A DNA stretch of 64,000 nucleotides from assembly GCF_000428105.1 (NCBI RefSeq), contig NZ_ATZH01000014.1:34915-98914 (forward strand), given 5' to 3'. The translations under genes were made by a program, and so were the position numbers. The notes beneath the pieces are model-generated. The model was not told the origin of the DNA. It did no database searches and worked only from the letters and a program-made list of their open reading frames with translations. Every line of letters begins with the position of its first letter. Within the stretch, counting starts at the first letter, position 1. This DNA is from Bacteroides pyogenes DSM 20611 = JCM 6294 (GTDB lineage Bacteria > Bacteroidota > Bacteroidia > Bacteroidales > Bacteroidaceae). Positions 25,699 through 34,506 of this stretch are shown piece after piece.

Positions 25699-25718
25699 AC
25701 ATCGAAAAATAAGCCAGC

Positions 25719-26897
25719 ATGCATAAAGTATACCTCAAGCCGGGTAAAGAAGAGTCGCTCAAAAGGTTTCACCCCTGGATATTCTCCGGCGCAATCTCCC
25801 GTATCGACGGAGAACCCGAAGAAGGCGAAGTGGTAGAAGTATATACTTCGAAAAAGGAATTTATAGCCGAAGGTCACTTCCAAATCGGCAGCATTGCCGT
25901 TCGTGTACTCTCGTTCCGGCAAGAACCCGTGAACCGGGAATTCTGGAAACATAAGCTGGAAATAGCTTATAACATGCGTTGCAGCATCGGAATTGCCACC
26001 AATCCGGAAAATGACACATACCGGCTTGTGCATGGTGAAGGCGACAATCTGCCAGGACTGGTGATTGATGTCTACGCGAAAACCGCCGTTATGCAAGCTC
26101 ACTCCGCAGGAATGCATGCAGACCGCATGGCTATTGCCGAAGCTCTTTCGGAAGTAATGGGTGATAAAATCGAGAACATCTATTACAAGTCGGAAACAAC
26201 GTTGCCTTTCAAAGCCGACCTTTTCCCCGAAAACGGATTTCTGAAAGGAGGAAGCCACGACAATATCGCACAAGAATACGGACTCAGGTTTCATGTAGAC
26301 TGGCTGAAGGGACAAAAAACGGGATTCTTTGTCGACCAACGGGAGAACCGCTCGCTGTTGGAACGCTATGCCAAGAACCGTTCGGTATTGAACATGTTCT
26401 GCTATACCGGCGGATTCTCGTTCTATGCCATGCGGGGAGGCGCCCAATTGGTACATTCGGTAGACAGCTCGGCCAAAGCAATCGATCTGACGAATAAGAA
26501 CGTGGAATTGAATTTTCCCGGCGATTCTCGCCATGAAGCTTTTGCAGAAGATGCGTTCAAGTTCCTCGACCGGATGGGCGACCAATATGATTTGATCGTA
26601 CTCGACCCTCCTGCTTTCGCCAAACATAAAGACGCTTTACGGAACGCGCTGCAAGGCTATCGCAAATTAAACGCCAAAGCTTTCGAAAAAATCAAGTCGG
26701 GCGGCATTCTGTTTACGTTTTCCTGCTCGCAAGTCGTCACCAAAGACAATTTCCGTACGGCTGTCTTTACTGCGGCAGCCATGTCGGGACGCAGTGTCCG
26801 CATTCTGCATCAGCTGACACAGCCTGCCGACCATCCGGTAAACATATACCATCCTGAAGGAGAATACTTGAAAGGATTGGTATTATATGTGGAGTAA
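25719..26897 (+). CDS. Class I SAM-dependent rRNA methyltransferase (RlmI-like)
   Basis: A 392-residue enzyme predicted to methylate a cytosine in 23S rRNA (the RlmI family makes m5C1962 in E. coli). An N-terminal PUA-type RNA-binding domain (HKVYLKPGKEESLKRFHPWI, about 1-75) is followed by a middle domain and a Rossmann methyltransferase: VLNMFCYTGGFSFYAMRGGA (SAM loop), IVLDPPAFAKHK (motif IV) and FTFSCSQVVTKDNF. It lies 20 bases after the exonuclease gene. The exact target base is inference from the family. Confidence 0.9.
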   Translation: MHKVYLKPGKEESLKRFHPWIFSGAISRIDGEPEEGEVVEVYTSKKEFIAEGHFQIGSIAVRVLSFRQEPVNREFWKHKLEIAYNMRCSIGIATNPENDTYRLVHGEGDNLPGLVIDVYAKTAVMQAHSAGMHADRMAIAEALSEVMGDKIENIYYKSETTLPFKADLFPENGFLKGGSHDNIAQEYGLRFHVDWLKGQKTGFFVDQRENRSLLERYAKNRSVLNMFCYTGGFSFYAMRGGAQLVHSVDSSAKAIDLTNKNVELNFPGDSRHEAFAEDAFKFLDRMGDQYDLIVLDPPAFAKHKDALRNALQGYRKLNAKAFEKIKSGGILFTFSCSQVVTKDNFRTAVFTAAAMSGRSVRILHQLTQPADHPVNIYHPEGEYLKGLVLYVE

Positions 26898-26974
26898 AAA
26901 GCATTCAATTGTTATTTAAGGTTAACAATCGGCATTTTTAAATCGATATATCATGTTTTAAAACATAAAACACT

Positions 26975-27057
26975 TATCTTTGCACTGTGTTTTTCATGGT
27001 ATTAGATTTAAGGTTAATAAAGATTGGCTGTCTGGGATAGATAGCCTTCTTTTTTTA
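26975..27057 (+). ncRNA. Candidate small RNA: promoter box, about 65-base transcript, terminator
   Basis: TATCTTTG at 26975-26982 is an exact -7 box (the -33 element is poor). A start near 26989 would run into GGCTGTCT (27026-27033) pairing with AGATAGCC (27039-27046), then a T run at 27050-27056. No gene lies between promoter and terminator except a 14-codon frame (ATG 26996, TAG 27038-27040 inside the hairpin loop) with several TTA leucine codons. It could be a short regulatory RNA, an attenuated leader or a chance pairing of signals. Confidence 0.4.
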
Positions 27058-27399
27058 TATACCTCTTTCCTATATACCCTCTACCTAAAAAACTTTCACA
27101 TTTAGCAAAAATAGATCTATCTTTAAGCAAACGCGTTTTTTGTTCTTAGGCAAATAGCTTTTGCCGATGCAACCCTTTTCAGACCAATTCTCCCCTCAGA
27201 GTAATTTTTCGGAAAGCTAAAACCGGATATGCCGAATATTACCCCAATTTTGACAAACGCAGTCGCTACAAAATGCCGGACTCTTTCATCATAAAATCTC
27301 AGGTACCGACAAGCCGACACGATTTTATTCTTAGTATGATACGGATTTATCAGAAAAAGCATAAAGAAGAGCGCCTCTTTAGAAGCTTTTTCCCGATTA
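27058..27399. other. Non-coding gap before the nucleoside transporter
   Basis: About 340 AT-rich bases. The only longer frames (for example on the minus strand, 27123-27362) show no family pattern and a composition unlike the neighbours. I see no repeat array or clear hairpin. Confidence 0.4.
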
Positions 27400-27433
27400 T
27401 TTGTCCACCCAATCGATGAATATATTATATTTG
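27400..27433 (+). promoter_or_regulatory. Promoter of the transporter-nuclease-rsmE run
   Basis: TTTG at 27400-27403 and TATATTTG at 27426-27433 with a 22-base spacer, slightly longer than the usual 19-21. Transcription should start near 27440, leaving a leader of about 38 bases. The next genes are separated by 2-56 bases, so the transcript may reach 33.5 kb. Confidence 0.65.
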
Positions 27434-27477
27434 CATCTCATTAATTCACTAAATAGAGAAACACAAATAAGAAAATT

Positions 27478-28749
27478 ATGAGTATCAAAGTTCGTTTGAT
27501 CATTATGAACTTCCTGCAATTTGCGGTATGGGGTTCTTATCTGACTTCCATGGGAAGCTATCTGGCAAACATCGGAATGGGAGAAAACATCGGTCTCTTC
27601 TATGCCATGCAGGGAATTGTATCTTTATTCATGCCCGCCATATTAGGAATCATTGCCGACCGATGGATTCCCGCACAAAAACTGTTAAGCATCAGCCATT
27701 TTCTGGCAGCATTCTTCATGGTATTGGCAGGTTATTACGGTATGACCGCCGAACCCCAAGTCAGTTTCCCGGTTTTATTTAGCTTATATTCATTAAGTGT
27801 CGCTTTTTATATGCCTACCCTTGCGCTTTCGAACTCGGTGGCTTATACAGCGCTCGATCAGGCTGGTCTTGATACCATCAAATACTTTCCCCCGATCCGT
27901 ATATTCGGAACCATCGGCTTCATCTGTTCCATGTGGGCTATCGACCTGCTCGGCTTACAGACCAGTTACGGACAATTTTATGCATGTGCCGTCATCGGTT
28001 TCATTTATGGAATATACGCATTGACATTACCTCATTGTCCTGTCAGCCACAACAATCAAACCAAATCGTTGGTCGAAGCCTTGGGATTACGCGCTTTCAC
28101 ATTGTTCAAAAGCAAGAAAATGGCCATTTTCTTTATTTTCTCCATGCTTTTGGGAGTATCTTTACAGATTACCAACGGATTTGCCAACCCGTATATCAGC
28201 AGTTTCGGTTCCATCCCCGAATACGCGAATACCTTTGGAGTGCAACACGCCAATATCCTTATTTCGCTCTCGCAAGTGTCCGAAACTCTGTGCATTCTGC
28301 TCATTCCTTTCTTTCTGAGTAAATTCGGAATCAAGAGAGTAATGCTGATAGCCATGCTGGCGTGGGTATTGCGGTTCGCTTTATTCGGTTTCGGCAACCC
28401 GGGAAGCGGAGTGTGGATGTTTATCCTTTCCATGCTTGTATACGGAGTAGCGTTTGATTTTTTCAACATTTCAGGCTCTCTGTTTGTTGATAGAGAAACA
28501 GACATCGGCATCCGTTCCAGCGCACAAGGGCTATTTGTCATCATGACCAACGGTTTCGGAGCCACAATCGGAACTTTGGGAGCTCAAGCTGTCGTAAACC
28601 GTTTTGTCGACTTCAACAGTGCAGCTCCCCAAACAGAAGGTTGGGCTTCTGCATGGTTCGTATTTGCCGGATACGCATTGACCGTAGCCGTTCTGTTTGC
28701 AATCATATTCAGGTACAAACATCAACCGGAAACAGCTAATAAAAAATAA
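27478..28749 (+). CDS. Nucleoside:proton symporter-type MFS transporter (NupG-like)
   Basis: A 423-residue inner-membrane protein with about twelve hydrophobic segments. It starts MSIKVRLIIMNFLQFAVWGS, a pattern typical of the nucleoside-H+ symporter branch of the major facilitator superfamily, and LTSMGSYLANIGMGENIGLF continues it. PPIRIFGTIGFICSMW and ASAWFVFAGYALTVAVLFAI are further family-like stretches. Uptake of nucleosides is inferred from the family. It is the first gene of a closely packed run. Confidence 0.83.
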   Translation: MSIKVRLIIMNFLQFAVWGSYLTSMGSYLANIGMGENIGLFYAMQGIVSLFMPAILGIIADRWIPAQKLLSISHFLAAFFMVLAGYYGMTAEPQVSFPVLFSLYSLSVAFYMPTLALSNSVAYTALDQAGLDTIKYFPPIRIFGTIGFICSMWAIDLLGLQTSYGQFYACAVIGFIYGIYALTLPHCPVSHNNQTKSLVEALGLRAFTLFKSKKMAIFFIFSMLLGVSLQITNGFANPYISSFGSIPEYANTFGVQHANILISLSQVSETLCILLIPFFLSKFGIKRVMLIAMLAWVLRFALFGFGNPGSGVWMFILSMLVYGVAFDFFNISGSLFVDRETDIGIRSSAQGLFVIMTNGFGATIGTLGAQAVVNRFVDFNSAAPQTEGWASAWFVFAGYALTVAVLFAIIFRYKHQPETANKK

Positions 28750-28752
28750 AGA

Positions 28753-29331
28753 ATGAACAACAAGATAGAATTACAAGTAATAAGCATCACCAACAGCCAA
28801 GCTCAGATAGGCGCGTTTGCCATGCTTCTGGGTGAAGTAAACGGAGAGAGACAGCTGCCTATCATCATAGGGCCTGCCGAAGCTCAAGCGACTGCTTTAT
28901 ACTTGAAAGGTCTTCAGACTCCCCGTCCGCTGACGCACGACTTGTTCACGGCTGCCATCAACGTACTTGGAGCCAATCTGCTCCGCGTTTTGATTTACAA
29001 GGCTGAGGAAGGCATTTTCTATTCTTACATTTACTTAAAAAAAGAGAACGAAATTATTCGCATGGATGCACGAACTTCAGATGCAATAGCGTTGGCGGTA
29101 CGCGCCGGGGCTCCCATTCTTATCTATGAATCGATTCTTGAAAAAGAGTGTCTGCGCATCCCTGAAGAAGAGAAAGAACACCAAGAAGAGGGAGGAAATA
29201 AAGGAAAAGAAACTCAGGAAGAAAGCATTGAAGCACTACAAGACGCATTGGAGCGAGCGATAAAGAGCGAGGATTACGAATTGGCCGCCAAATTACGCGA
29301 CCAGATCCGCTTAAGAAATCAAAACCAGTAA
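28753..29331 (+). CDS. Bifunctional nuclease family protein (DUF151) with UVR motif
   Basis: A 192-residue protein. The N-terminal 130 residues are the bifunctional nuclease domain (LPIIIGPAEAQATALYLKGL, RPLTHDLFTAAINVLGANLL, RMDARTSDAIALAVRAGAPI). A Glu/Lys-rich linker leads to a C-terminal UVR motif (ALERAIKSEDYELAAKLRDQ), the helix pair known from UvrB and UvrC. Family members have been reported to cut DNA and RNA; the cellular role is unclear. The start is three bases after the transporter stop. Confidence 0.88.
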   Translation: MNNKIELQVISITNSQAQIGAFAMLLGEVNGERQLPIIIGPAEAQATALYLKGLQTPRPLTHDLFTAAINVLGANLLRVLIYKAEEGIFYSYIYLKKENEIIRMDARTSDAIALAVRAGAPILIYESILEKECLRIPEEEKEHQEEGGNKGKETQEESIEALQDALERAIKSEDYELAAKLRDQIRLRNQNQ

Positions 29332-29333
29332 CC

Positions 29334-30032
29334 ATGCACCTATTTTATACTCCTGACATATCACACAACAACGAGTTGCCGGAAGAAGAAGCGCAACATT
29401 GTATCCGCGTATTACGGCTGAACATCGGAGACGAAGTGACTCTGACCGACGGAAAAGGCTGTTTCTACAAAGCTGAAATATCGGCGGCAACCCACAAACG
29501 TTGCCTGGTAACAGTAAAAGAATCCATCCCCCAACCTCCTCTCACTCTTTGCCGCATCCATATTGCTATGGCACCGACCAAAAACATGGACCGGAACGAA
29601 TGGTTTGCCGAAAAGGCGACAGAAATAGGAATAGACCAACTTTCCTTTCTCTGCTGCCGTTTCTCCGAACGGAAAGTCATTAAAACCGAGCGCATTGAAA
29701 AGATTCTGGTGTCGGCGATGAAACAATCGCTCAAAGCATACCTCCCAAAACTCAACGAGATGATGGAATTCGACAAGTTCATCGCACAGGATTTTAAAGG
29801 ACAGAAGTTTATCGCCCATTGCTACGAAGGTGCAAAGCCTCAGCTGAAACATATCTTGAAACCCGGCGAAGACGCCATAGTCTTAATCGGGCCCGAAGGA
29901 GATTTCAGCGAAGAAGAGGTGGAAAAAGCCATAAACAACGGATTCATTCCTGTTAGTTTGGGAAGATCGAGGCTCAGGACGGAAACGGCCGCATTGGTGG
30001 CTTGCCACACACTAAACCTGCTTAACCAATAA
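29334..30032 (+). CDS. rsmE: 16S rRNA (uracil(1498)-N(3))-methyltransferase
   Basis: SPOUT-class methyltransferase of 232 residues that modifies U1498 of 16S rRNA. The N-terminal PUA-like domain (HCIRVLRLNIGDEVTLTDGK) precedes AMAPTKNMDRNEWFAEKATE and the C-terminal knot IVLIGPEGDFSEEEVEKAIN with SLGRSRLRTETAALVA, all characteristic. It starts two bases after the nuclease stop codon. Confidence 0.95.
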   Translation: MHLFYTPDISHNNELPEEEAQHCIRVLRLNIGDEVTLTDGKGCFYKAEISAATHKRCLVTVKESIPQPPLTLCRIHIAMAPTKNMDRNEWFAEKATEIGIDQLSFLCCRFSERKVIKTERIEKILVSAMKQSLKAYLPKLNEMMEFDKFIAQDFKGQKFIAHCYEGAKPQLKHILKPGEDAIVLIGPEGDFSEEEVEKAINNGFIPVSLGRSRLRTETAALVACHTLNLLNQ

Positions 30033-30062
30033 GCAATATACAAACTTTTAAAAACACACGGT

Positions 30063-31595
30063 ATGAAAAAGAAATTAATCGCAAAAATCTCAGCATTGGC
30101 TATCCTGATTGTATTCTTTACAGCCTGCTCTAAAAAGGTAGAATATACTAACGCAATACCGGCGGACGCTTCCTTCGTGGTTTCCATCGACCTGAAATCT
30201 TTGATTGACAAAACGGGAATAGACAACAAAGAAAATGAATCCGTCAGACAAAAAATAGTAGAATCTTTGAAGAGCGGACTTGATGCCTCAGCTTTTCAAC
30301 ATGTGGAGAAGATCATAAAGAATCCGCAAGAATCGGGGATCAATATAAAATCTCCGGTCTATATATTCAAGTCTCCAACCTTCAATGAACCTGTACTTCT
30401 GGCCGAAATCAGCAATGAAGACAAACTCCACAAATCGTTGGAATACATGGAGAAAGAAAATATATGCCAACCGGTTTCCGAAACAGACGGATATTGCTTT
30501 ACGACCTTCAAAAAGGAGCTGATAGTTTTCAACAATTCCGCAGTAATGATGACATTGGGGCGAAGTTCATCGCAAACGGAAAGTGTTCAGAAAAGACTTG
30601 CAGCTTTATTAAAACAGTCTGCGGAACAAAGCATTCACCAATCGGAAGCTTTCCGGAAAACTTCGGAGCGGAAAGAAGATATCAAACTCATGGCTTCGAT
30701 GGAAACTCTTTCTGCAAAGAACGAAAAATTATTTTCTCTTGGAAGCCCGACCGGTATCGACCCCAGACAAATTACAGTAATAAGCGGACTGAATTTCGAA
30801 AAAGGAAAAATCAGCCTTAAAACAGAGAACTACACCGAAAACGATACCATACAAGCATTTATTAAAAAGCATAACAATACATTTATTAAACCGAAAGGTG
30901 TTTTCAATAAATACTTTCCGGCTTCCACCTTGATGTTTATTACCTTTGGGGTAAAAGGAGACCAACTATATGAACTGCTAAATATCGAGAATCTATCATT
31001 GGGCGAAACAGAAGAAATAAAAGCAATAGTCGACTCGTTCAACGGTGATATTACCGCCGGGCTGATCAATGTCACCATGGAAAACACCCCCGCCTTTATG
31101 GCTTATGCGGAAGTGAGCGACAACAATGCCGTTCAGAGGCTATATGCAAACATACAAAAAATGAACTTGAGAAAAGGGAGCGATATTCTGCAATTGGGGA
31201 AAAACGAATATGTGTATAAGTCGAAAAACATGAAGATCTTTTTCGGTGTGAAAGACAAGCAAATGTATGCAACCAACGACGAGATGCTATATAAAAGAAT
31301 AGGTAAAGCTGCCGAAAAATCTGTCAAAGATGCTGTTTACGCGTCTGAAATGAAAGGCAATCCTCTATACATGGCAATTAACGCAGAGGCAATAGCAGAC
31401 CTTCCTTTGGTTAAAATGATAATCAGCTTCAACAGCAAAGAGGCCCAAACGCTATCCGGTTTACTCGCCGGAACCTCGCATCTATCGGTCTCTTTCGAAA
31501 GAGAGACTTCCGATATCACCCTTCATCTGAAAAACAAAAACGATAATGCCTTGAAGCAAATAGTAGAATTTGCCAAACAATTCGCCGGCATGTAA
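30063..31595 (+). CDS. DUF4836 family lipoprotein
   Basis: A 510-residue protein with a lipoprotein signal (KISALAILIVFFTACSKK, Cys at the lipobox). It begins the mature part with NAIPADASFVVSIDLKSLID, the hallmark of DUF4836 proteins of Bacteroidales, which also resembles DUF3352-type repeats. No enzyme motif is visible; the function is unknown. The ABC transporter genes follow 10 and 56 bases downstream, so it may be a periplasm-facing partner of that exporter, but this rests only on position. Confidence 0.8.
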   Translation: MKKKLIAKISALAILIVFFTACSKKVEYTNAIPADASFVVSIDLKSLIDKTGIDNKENESVRQKIVESLKSGLDASAFQHVEKIIKNPQESGINIKSPVYIFKSPTFNEPVLLAEISNEDKLHKSLEYMEKENICQPVSETDGYCFTTFKKELIVFNNSAVMMTLGRSSSQTESVQKRLAALLKQSAEQSIHQSEAFRKTSERKEDIKLMASMETLSAKNEKLFSLGSPTGIDPRQITVISGLNFEKGKISLKTENYTENDTIQAFIKKHNNTFIKPKGVFNKYFPASTLMFITFGVKGDQLYELLNIENLSLGETEEIKAIVDSFNGDITAGLINVTMENTPAFMAYAEVSDNNAVQRLYANIQKMNLRKGSDILQLGKNEYVYKSKNMKIFFGVKDKQMYATNDEMLYKRIGKAAEKSVKDAVYASEMKGNPLYMAINAEAIADLPLVKMIISFNSKEAQTLSGLLAGTSHLSVSFERETSDITLHLKNKNDNALKQIVEFAKQFAGM

Positions 31596-31605
31596 TTGAT
31601 CAGAG

Positions 31606-32250
31606 ATGAACAGTATCCACCTCAGGCAAACACTTCCGGAAGTGTTTGCCGACCGCAATTCAATCCATTCCGACATCTGGCATCGGGACTTTACGTTCCG
31701 CAAAGGTGAAACTTATTTGATAGAAGCCGCTTCCGGAACCGGCAAATCTTCTCTGTGCAGCTACATTTACGGTTATCGGAACGATTACCAGGGGATTATC
31801 TGTTTCGACGAAAGCAACATCAAGAGTTACACGGTGGAGCAATGGTGCAATATAAGAAAGCATTCTATAAGCATGCTCTTTCAAGACCTGAGGCTTTTCA
31901 GCGAACTTACCGCTTTTGAGAACATACAATTGAAAAACAAGCTGACCGGCTGGAAAAAGAAGAGGGAGATACTGTCATTATTCGAAACTCTACGCATAGG
32001 GGATAAGATACATGTAAAGGCCGGCAAGCTCTCGTTCGGACAGCAACAACGGGTCGCTTTCATCCGCTCGCTCTGCCAACCGTTCGATTTTATCTTTCTG
32101 GATGAGCCAACCAGCCATCTGGATGATGAAAACAGTGAAATAATGAAAGAAATCATTCTTTCGGAAGCCGGCAAACAAAAAGCGGGAATCGTTATCACAT
32201 CCATAGGAAAGCATCCGGAACTTCCTTACGGCCAGAAAGTTCTCCTTTAA
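31606..32250 (+). CDS. ABC transporter ATP-binding protein (MacB/LolD-like)
   Basis: A 214-residue ATPase with Walker A AASGTGKSSLCSYIYG near residue 46, Q-loop LFQDLRLFSELTAFENIQL, signature LSFGQQQRVAFIRSL (the LSGGQ position reads LSFGQ), Walker B FDFIFLDEPTSHLDD, and a weak H-region. The pattern fits ATPases working with FtsX/MacB-type permeases. It pairs with the permease gene 56 bases downstream. The substrate is unknown; lipoprotein release or export of a small molecule are both possible. Confidence 0.87.
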   Translation: MNSIHLRQTLPEVFADRNSIHSDIWHRDFTFRKGETYLIEAASGTGKSSLCSYIYGYRNDYQGIICFDESNIKSYTVEQWCNIRKHSISMLFQDLRLFSELTAFENIQLKNKLTGWKKKREILSLFETLRIGDKIHVKAGKLSFGQQQRVAFIRSLCQPFDFIFLDEPTSHLDDENSEIMKEIILSEAGKQKAGIVITSIGKHPELPYGQKVLL

Positions 32251-32306
32251 GAACATCTCCCGATAAGAATAACTTCCGCATATGATAAACATTTAATAAA
32301 TAATTG

Positions 32307-33512
32307 ATGAACAGACTTGTCTGGAAATTACTCCGCCAACATATCAGCATCGGGCAGCTCGGCAGCTTTATCATGGCCAACATTTTCGGCATGGTAATCG
32401 TCTTGCTCAGTGTACAATTCTACAAAGACGTTCTTCCCGTATTTACCGAGGGAGATAGTTTCATGAAGAAAGATTTCATCATAGCCACCAAAAGAGTCAG
32501 CACACTCGGTTCGCTGGCCGGGAAAAGCAGTATGTTCTCTCCCCAAGAAGCAGAAGACCTCAAGAAACAACCATTTACAAAAAGAATGGGCATGTTTACC
32601 CCTTCCCAATTTCAGGTATCTGCCGGGATAGGCATGAAAGGGACAAGGATTTACATCAGTACGGATATGTTTTTCGAGTCGGTACCCGATGAGTTTGTCG
32701 ACGTCAAACTCGACAAGTGGCAGTTTCATCCCGACACACGTCTCATTCCCATTATCATCCCACGCAATTACCTGAATCTGTATAATTTCGGATTCGCCCA
32801 AAGCCGTAACCTTCCTCAACTGTCGGAAGGATTGATGAGTCTCATTCAAATGGATATTACGATACGTGGTAACGGTAGAGCAGAACAATACAAAGGAAAC
32901 ATCATCGGCTTTTCCAATCGTTTGAATACAATCTTGGTTCCTCAATCTTTCATGAGTTGGGCAAACAACAACTTCTCTCCCGATAAAGAGCCTCGCCCCA
33001 ACCGACTTATCATCGAAGTGAACAACCCGGCAGATGCAGCCATTGCCGAGTACTTCAAAAAGAACGGTTACGAAGCAGAAGACGGGAAGCTCGACGCAGG
33101 CAAGGCAACACACTTTCTGCGACTGATCACGGGCATTGTGCTGGCAATCGGCTTGGCAATCAGCCTGCTTTCTTTTTTCATCCTGATGCTAAGCATTTAC
33201 CTGTTGCTCCAAAAGAATACGGATAAACTGGAAGACCTCATGCTCATCGGATACAGCCCCCAAAAGATAGCGCTCCCTTACCAGCTGCTTACCGTAATAC
33301 TGAATGCTGTCGTGCTGATTATATCCGTTGCAATTGTAATTTGGCTGCGGACATATTATATAAGTTCCATTCAGTCTCTTTTTCCTCAGATGCACAAAGG
33401 TTCCATGTGGCTGACCGCCGGTACAGGCATCGTATTGTTTCTCACCGTATCGATCATCAACATTCTGATTATCAAACGCAAGGTCATTGCAATCTGGTTT
33501 CGGAAGAAATAG
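32307..33512 (+). CDS. ABC transporter permease, FtsX/MacB-like
   Basis: A 401-residue membrane protein with one N-terminal helix (about 20-40), a periplasmic domain of some 220 residues, and three C-terminal helices (for example GIVLAIGLAISLLSFFILML and GIVLFLTVSIINILIIKR). This is the MacB/FtsX topology of mechanotransmission exporters. The ATG at 32307 is used; a TTG one codon upstream is also open. The ATPase partner is the preceding gene. Confidence 0.85.
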   Translation: MNRLVWKLLRQHISIGQLGSFIMANIFGMVIVLLSVQFYKDVLPVFTEGDSFMKKDFIIATKRVSTLGSLAGKSSMFSPQEAEDLKKQPFTKRMGMFTPSQFQVSAGIGMKGTRIYISTDMFFESVPDEFVDVKLDKWQFHPDTRLIPIIIPRNYLNLYNFGFAQSRNLPQLSEGLMSLIQMDITIRGNGRAEQYKGNIIGFSNRLNTILVPQSFMSWANNNFSPDKEPRPNRLIIEVNNPADAAIAEYFKKNGYEAEDGKLDAGKATHFLRLITGIVLAIGLAISLLSFFILMLSIYLLLQKNTDKLEDLMLIGYSPQKIALPYQLLTVILNAVVLIISVAIVIWLRTYYISSIQSLFPQMHKGSMWLTAGTGIVLFLTVSIINILIIKRKVIAIWFRKK

Positions 33513-33573
33513 CATCCCTTATTGCCCCTTTCTTTTTTCCTTTTCATTCAAAAGCAAAAAAAGAAAAGAAATA

Positions 33574-33605
33574 TTTGTGCATAAGGAATAAAAAGAGTAA
33601 TTTTG
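33574..33605 (+). promoter_or_regulatory. Promoter of rplU-rpmA
   Basis: TTTG at 33574-33577, a 20-base spacer and TAATTTTG at 33598-33605 form a complete Bacteroides promoter. Transcription should start near 33612, giving a leader of about 85 bases. Confidence 0.75.
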
Positions 33606-33611
33606 TGCCCG

Positions 33612-33696
33612 ATTATTCCGCAACGGGTTCGTTCAAGAGCTCTTTAAGTGATTTAAAGACCACCCGCCGGAGCTAACTAATACATTTAAGACAGAA
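33612..33696 (+). promoter_or_regulatory. Structured leader of rplU (possible ribosomal-protein control element)
   Basis: Within the predicted 5' leader, CGGGT (33624-33628) can pair with ACCCG (33662-33666), enclosing a second stem CTTTAA/TTAAAG (33642-33647 with 33653-33658). Autogenous leaders are known ahead of rplU in other phyla; I do not recognise this one as any of them, so the regulatory role is only a proposal. Confidence 0.35.
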
Positions 33697-34014
33697 ATGT
33701 ACGCAATTGTAGAAATCAACGGCCAGCAGTTCAAAGCAGAAGCCGGAAAGAAGTTGTTCGTTCACCACATCCAAGGCGCGGAGAACGGAGCAACAGTAGA
33801 GTTTGAGAAAGTTCTTTTGGTAGACAAAGACGGAAATGTGACGGTAGGCGCTCCTACAGTAGAAGGCGCAAAAGTTGTTTGTCAGGTTGTTTCAAGCCTG
33901 GTAAAAGGCGACAAAGTGCTTGTCTTCCACAAAAAAAGAAGAAAAGGTTACAGAAAACTGAACGGTCACCGTCAGCAGTTCACAGAGTTAACAATTACAG
34001 AAGTAGTAGCTTAA
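33697..34014 (+). CDS. rplU: 50S ribosomal protein L21
   Basis: Large-subunit protein binding 23S rRNA. The 105-residue sequence starts [20 protein letters not shown] and carries the C-terminal signature [20 protein letters not shown]. It is followed after 23 bases by rpmA, the usual partner. Confidence 0.97.
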   Translation: MYAIVEINGQQFKAEAGKKLFVHHIQGAENGATVEFEKVLLVDKDGNVTVGAPTVEGAKVVCQVVSSLVKGDKVLVFHKKRRKGYRKLNGHRQQFTELTITEVVA

Positions 34015-34037
34015 TCAATTTAAAAAAGTAAGAAGAA

Positions 34038-34301
34038 ATGGCACATAAAAAAGGTGTCGGTAGTTCTAAGAACGGCCGCGAATCACACAGCAAGAGATTA
34101 GGCGTTAAAATGTTCGGTGGCGAAGCTTGCAAAGCCGGTAACATCATCGTTCGCCAAAGAGGAACAGAATTCCATCCGGGTGACAACATCGGTATGGGTA
34201 AAGATCATACGCTTTTCGCTTTAGTAGATGGTACAGTAAAGTTCAAGGTAGGTAAGGAAGACAAAAGATACGTTTCTGTAATTCCTTCGACAGAAGCATA
34301 A
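34038..34301 (+). CDS. rpmA: 50S ribosomal protein L27
   Basis: Large-subunit protein whose N-terminus reaches the peptidyl-transferase centre. It is 87 residues, starting [20 protein letters not shown], with [20 protein letters not shown]. The N-terminus begins directly at MAHKKG, without the cleaved extension found in Firmicutes. Second gene of the rplU operon; a terminator follows. Confidence 0.97.
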   Translation: MAHKKGVGSSKNGRESHSKRLGVKMFGGEACKAGNIIVRQRGTEFHPGDNIGMGKDHTLFALVDGTVKFKVGKEDKRYVSVIPSTEA

Positions 34302-34329
34302 CTGTATCATATCCAAATAACAGATTAAA

Positions 34330-34370
34330 AAGGGGCTGTCCAAACAAAGTCGGATAGCCCCTTGCTGTTT
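34330..34370 (+). terminator. Intrinsic terminator of rplU-rpmA
   Basis: AAGGGGCTGTCC (34330-34341) pairs with GGATAGCCCCTT (34352-34363) through one G-T wobble. The T run behind it is short (GCTGTTT). Confidence 0.7.
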
Positions 34371-34464
34371 ATAATAAACACGACAAACTTTGGAAAACGC
34401 CCCGGTCGGGCAAGTAGAATCATAGAAAATATCCCATTTTAGTCTCGTTTCTATCGTTTTTGAG

Positions 34465-34472
34465 TATCTTTG
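34465..34472 (+). promoter_or_regulatory. Promoter -7 box of serS
   Basis: TATCTTTG matches the -7 consensus exactly and lies 34 bases before the serS ATG. The -33 region is only T-rich. Confidence 0.5.
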
Positions 34473-34506
34473 CATTTCAAAACATAGTTCATAAAAAGTT
34501 TACGAT

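Noticed and set aside
27123..27362. 79-codon minus-strand frame in the gap before the nucleoside transporter
   Set aside because: No family pattern, no promoter or start context, and a composition like non-coding DNA.
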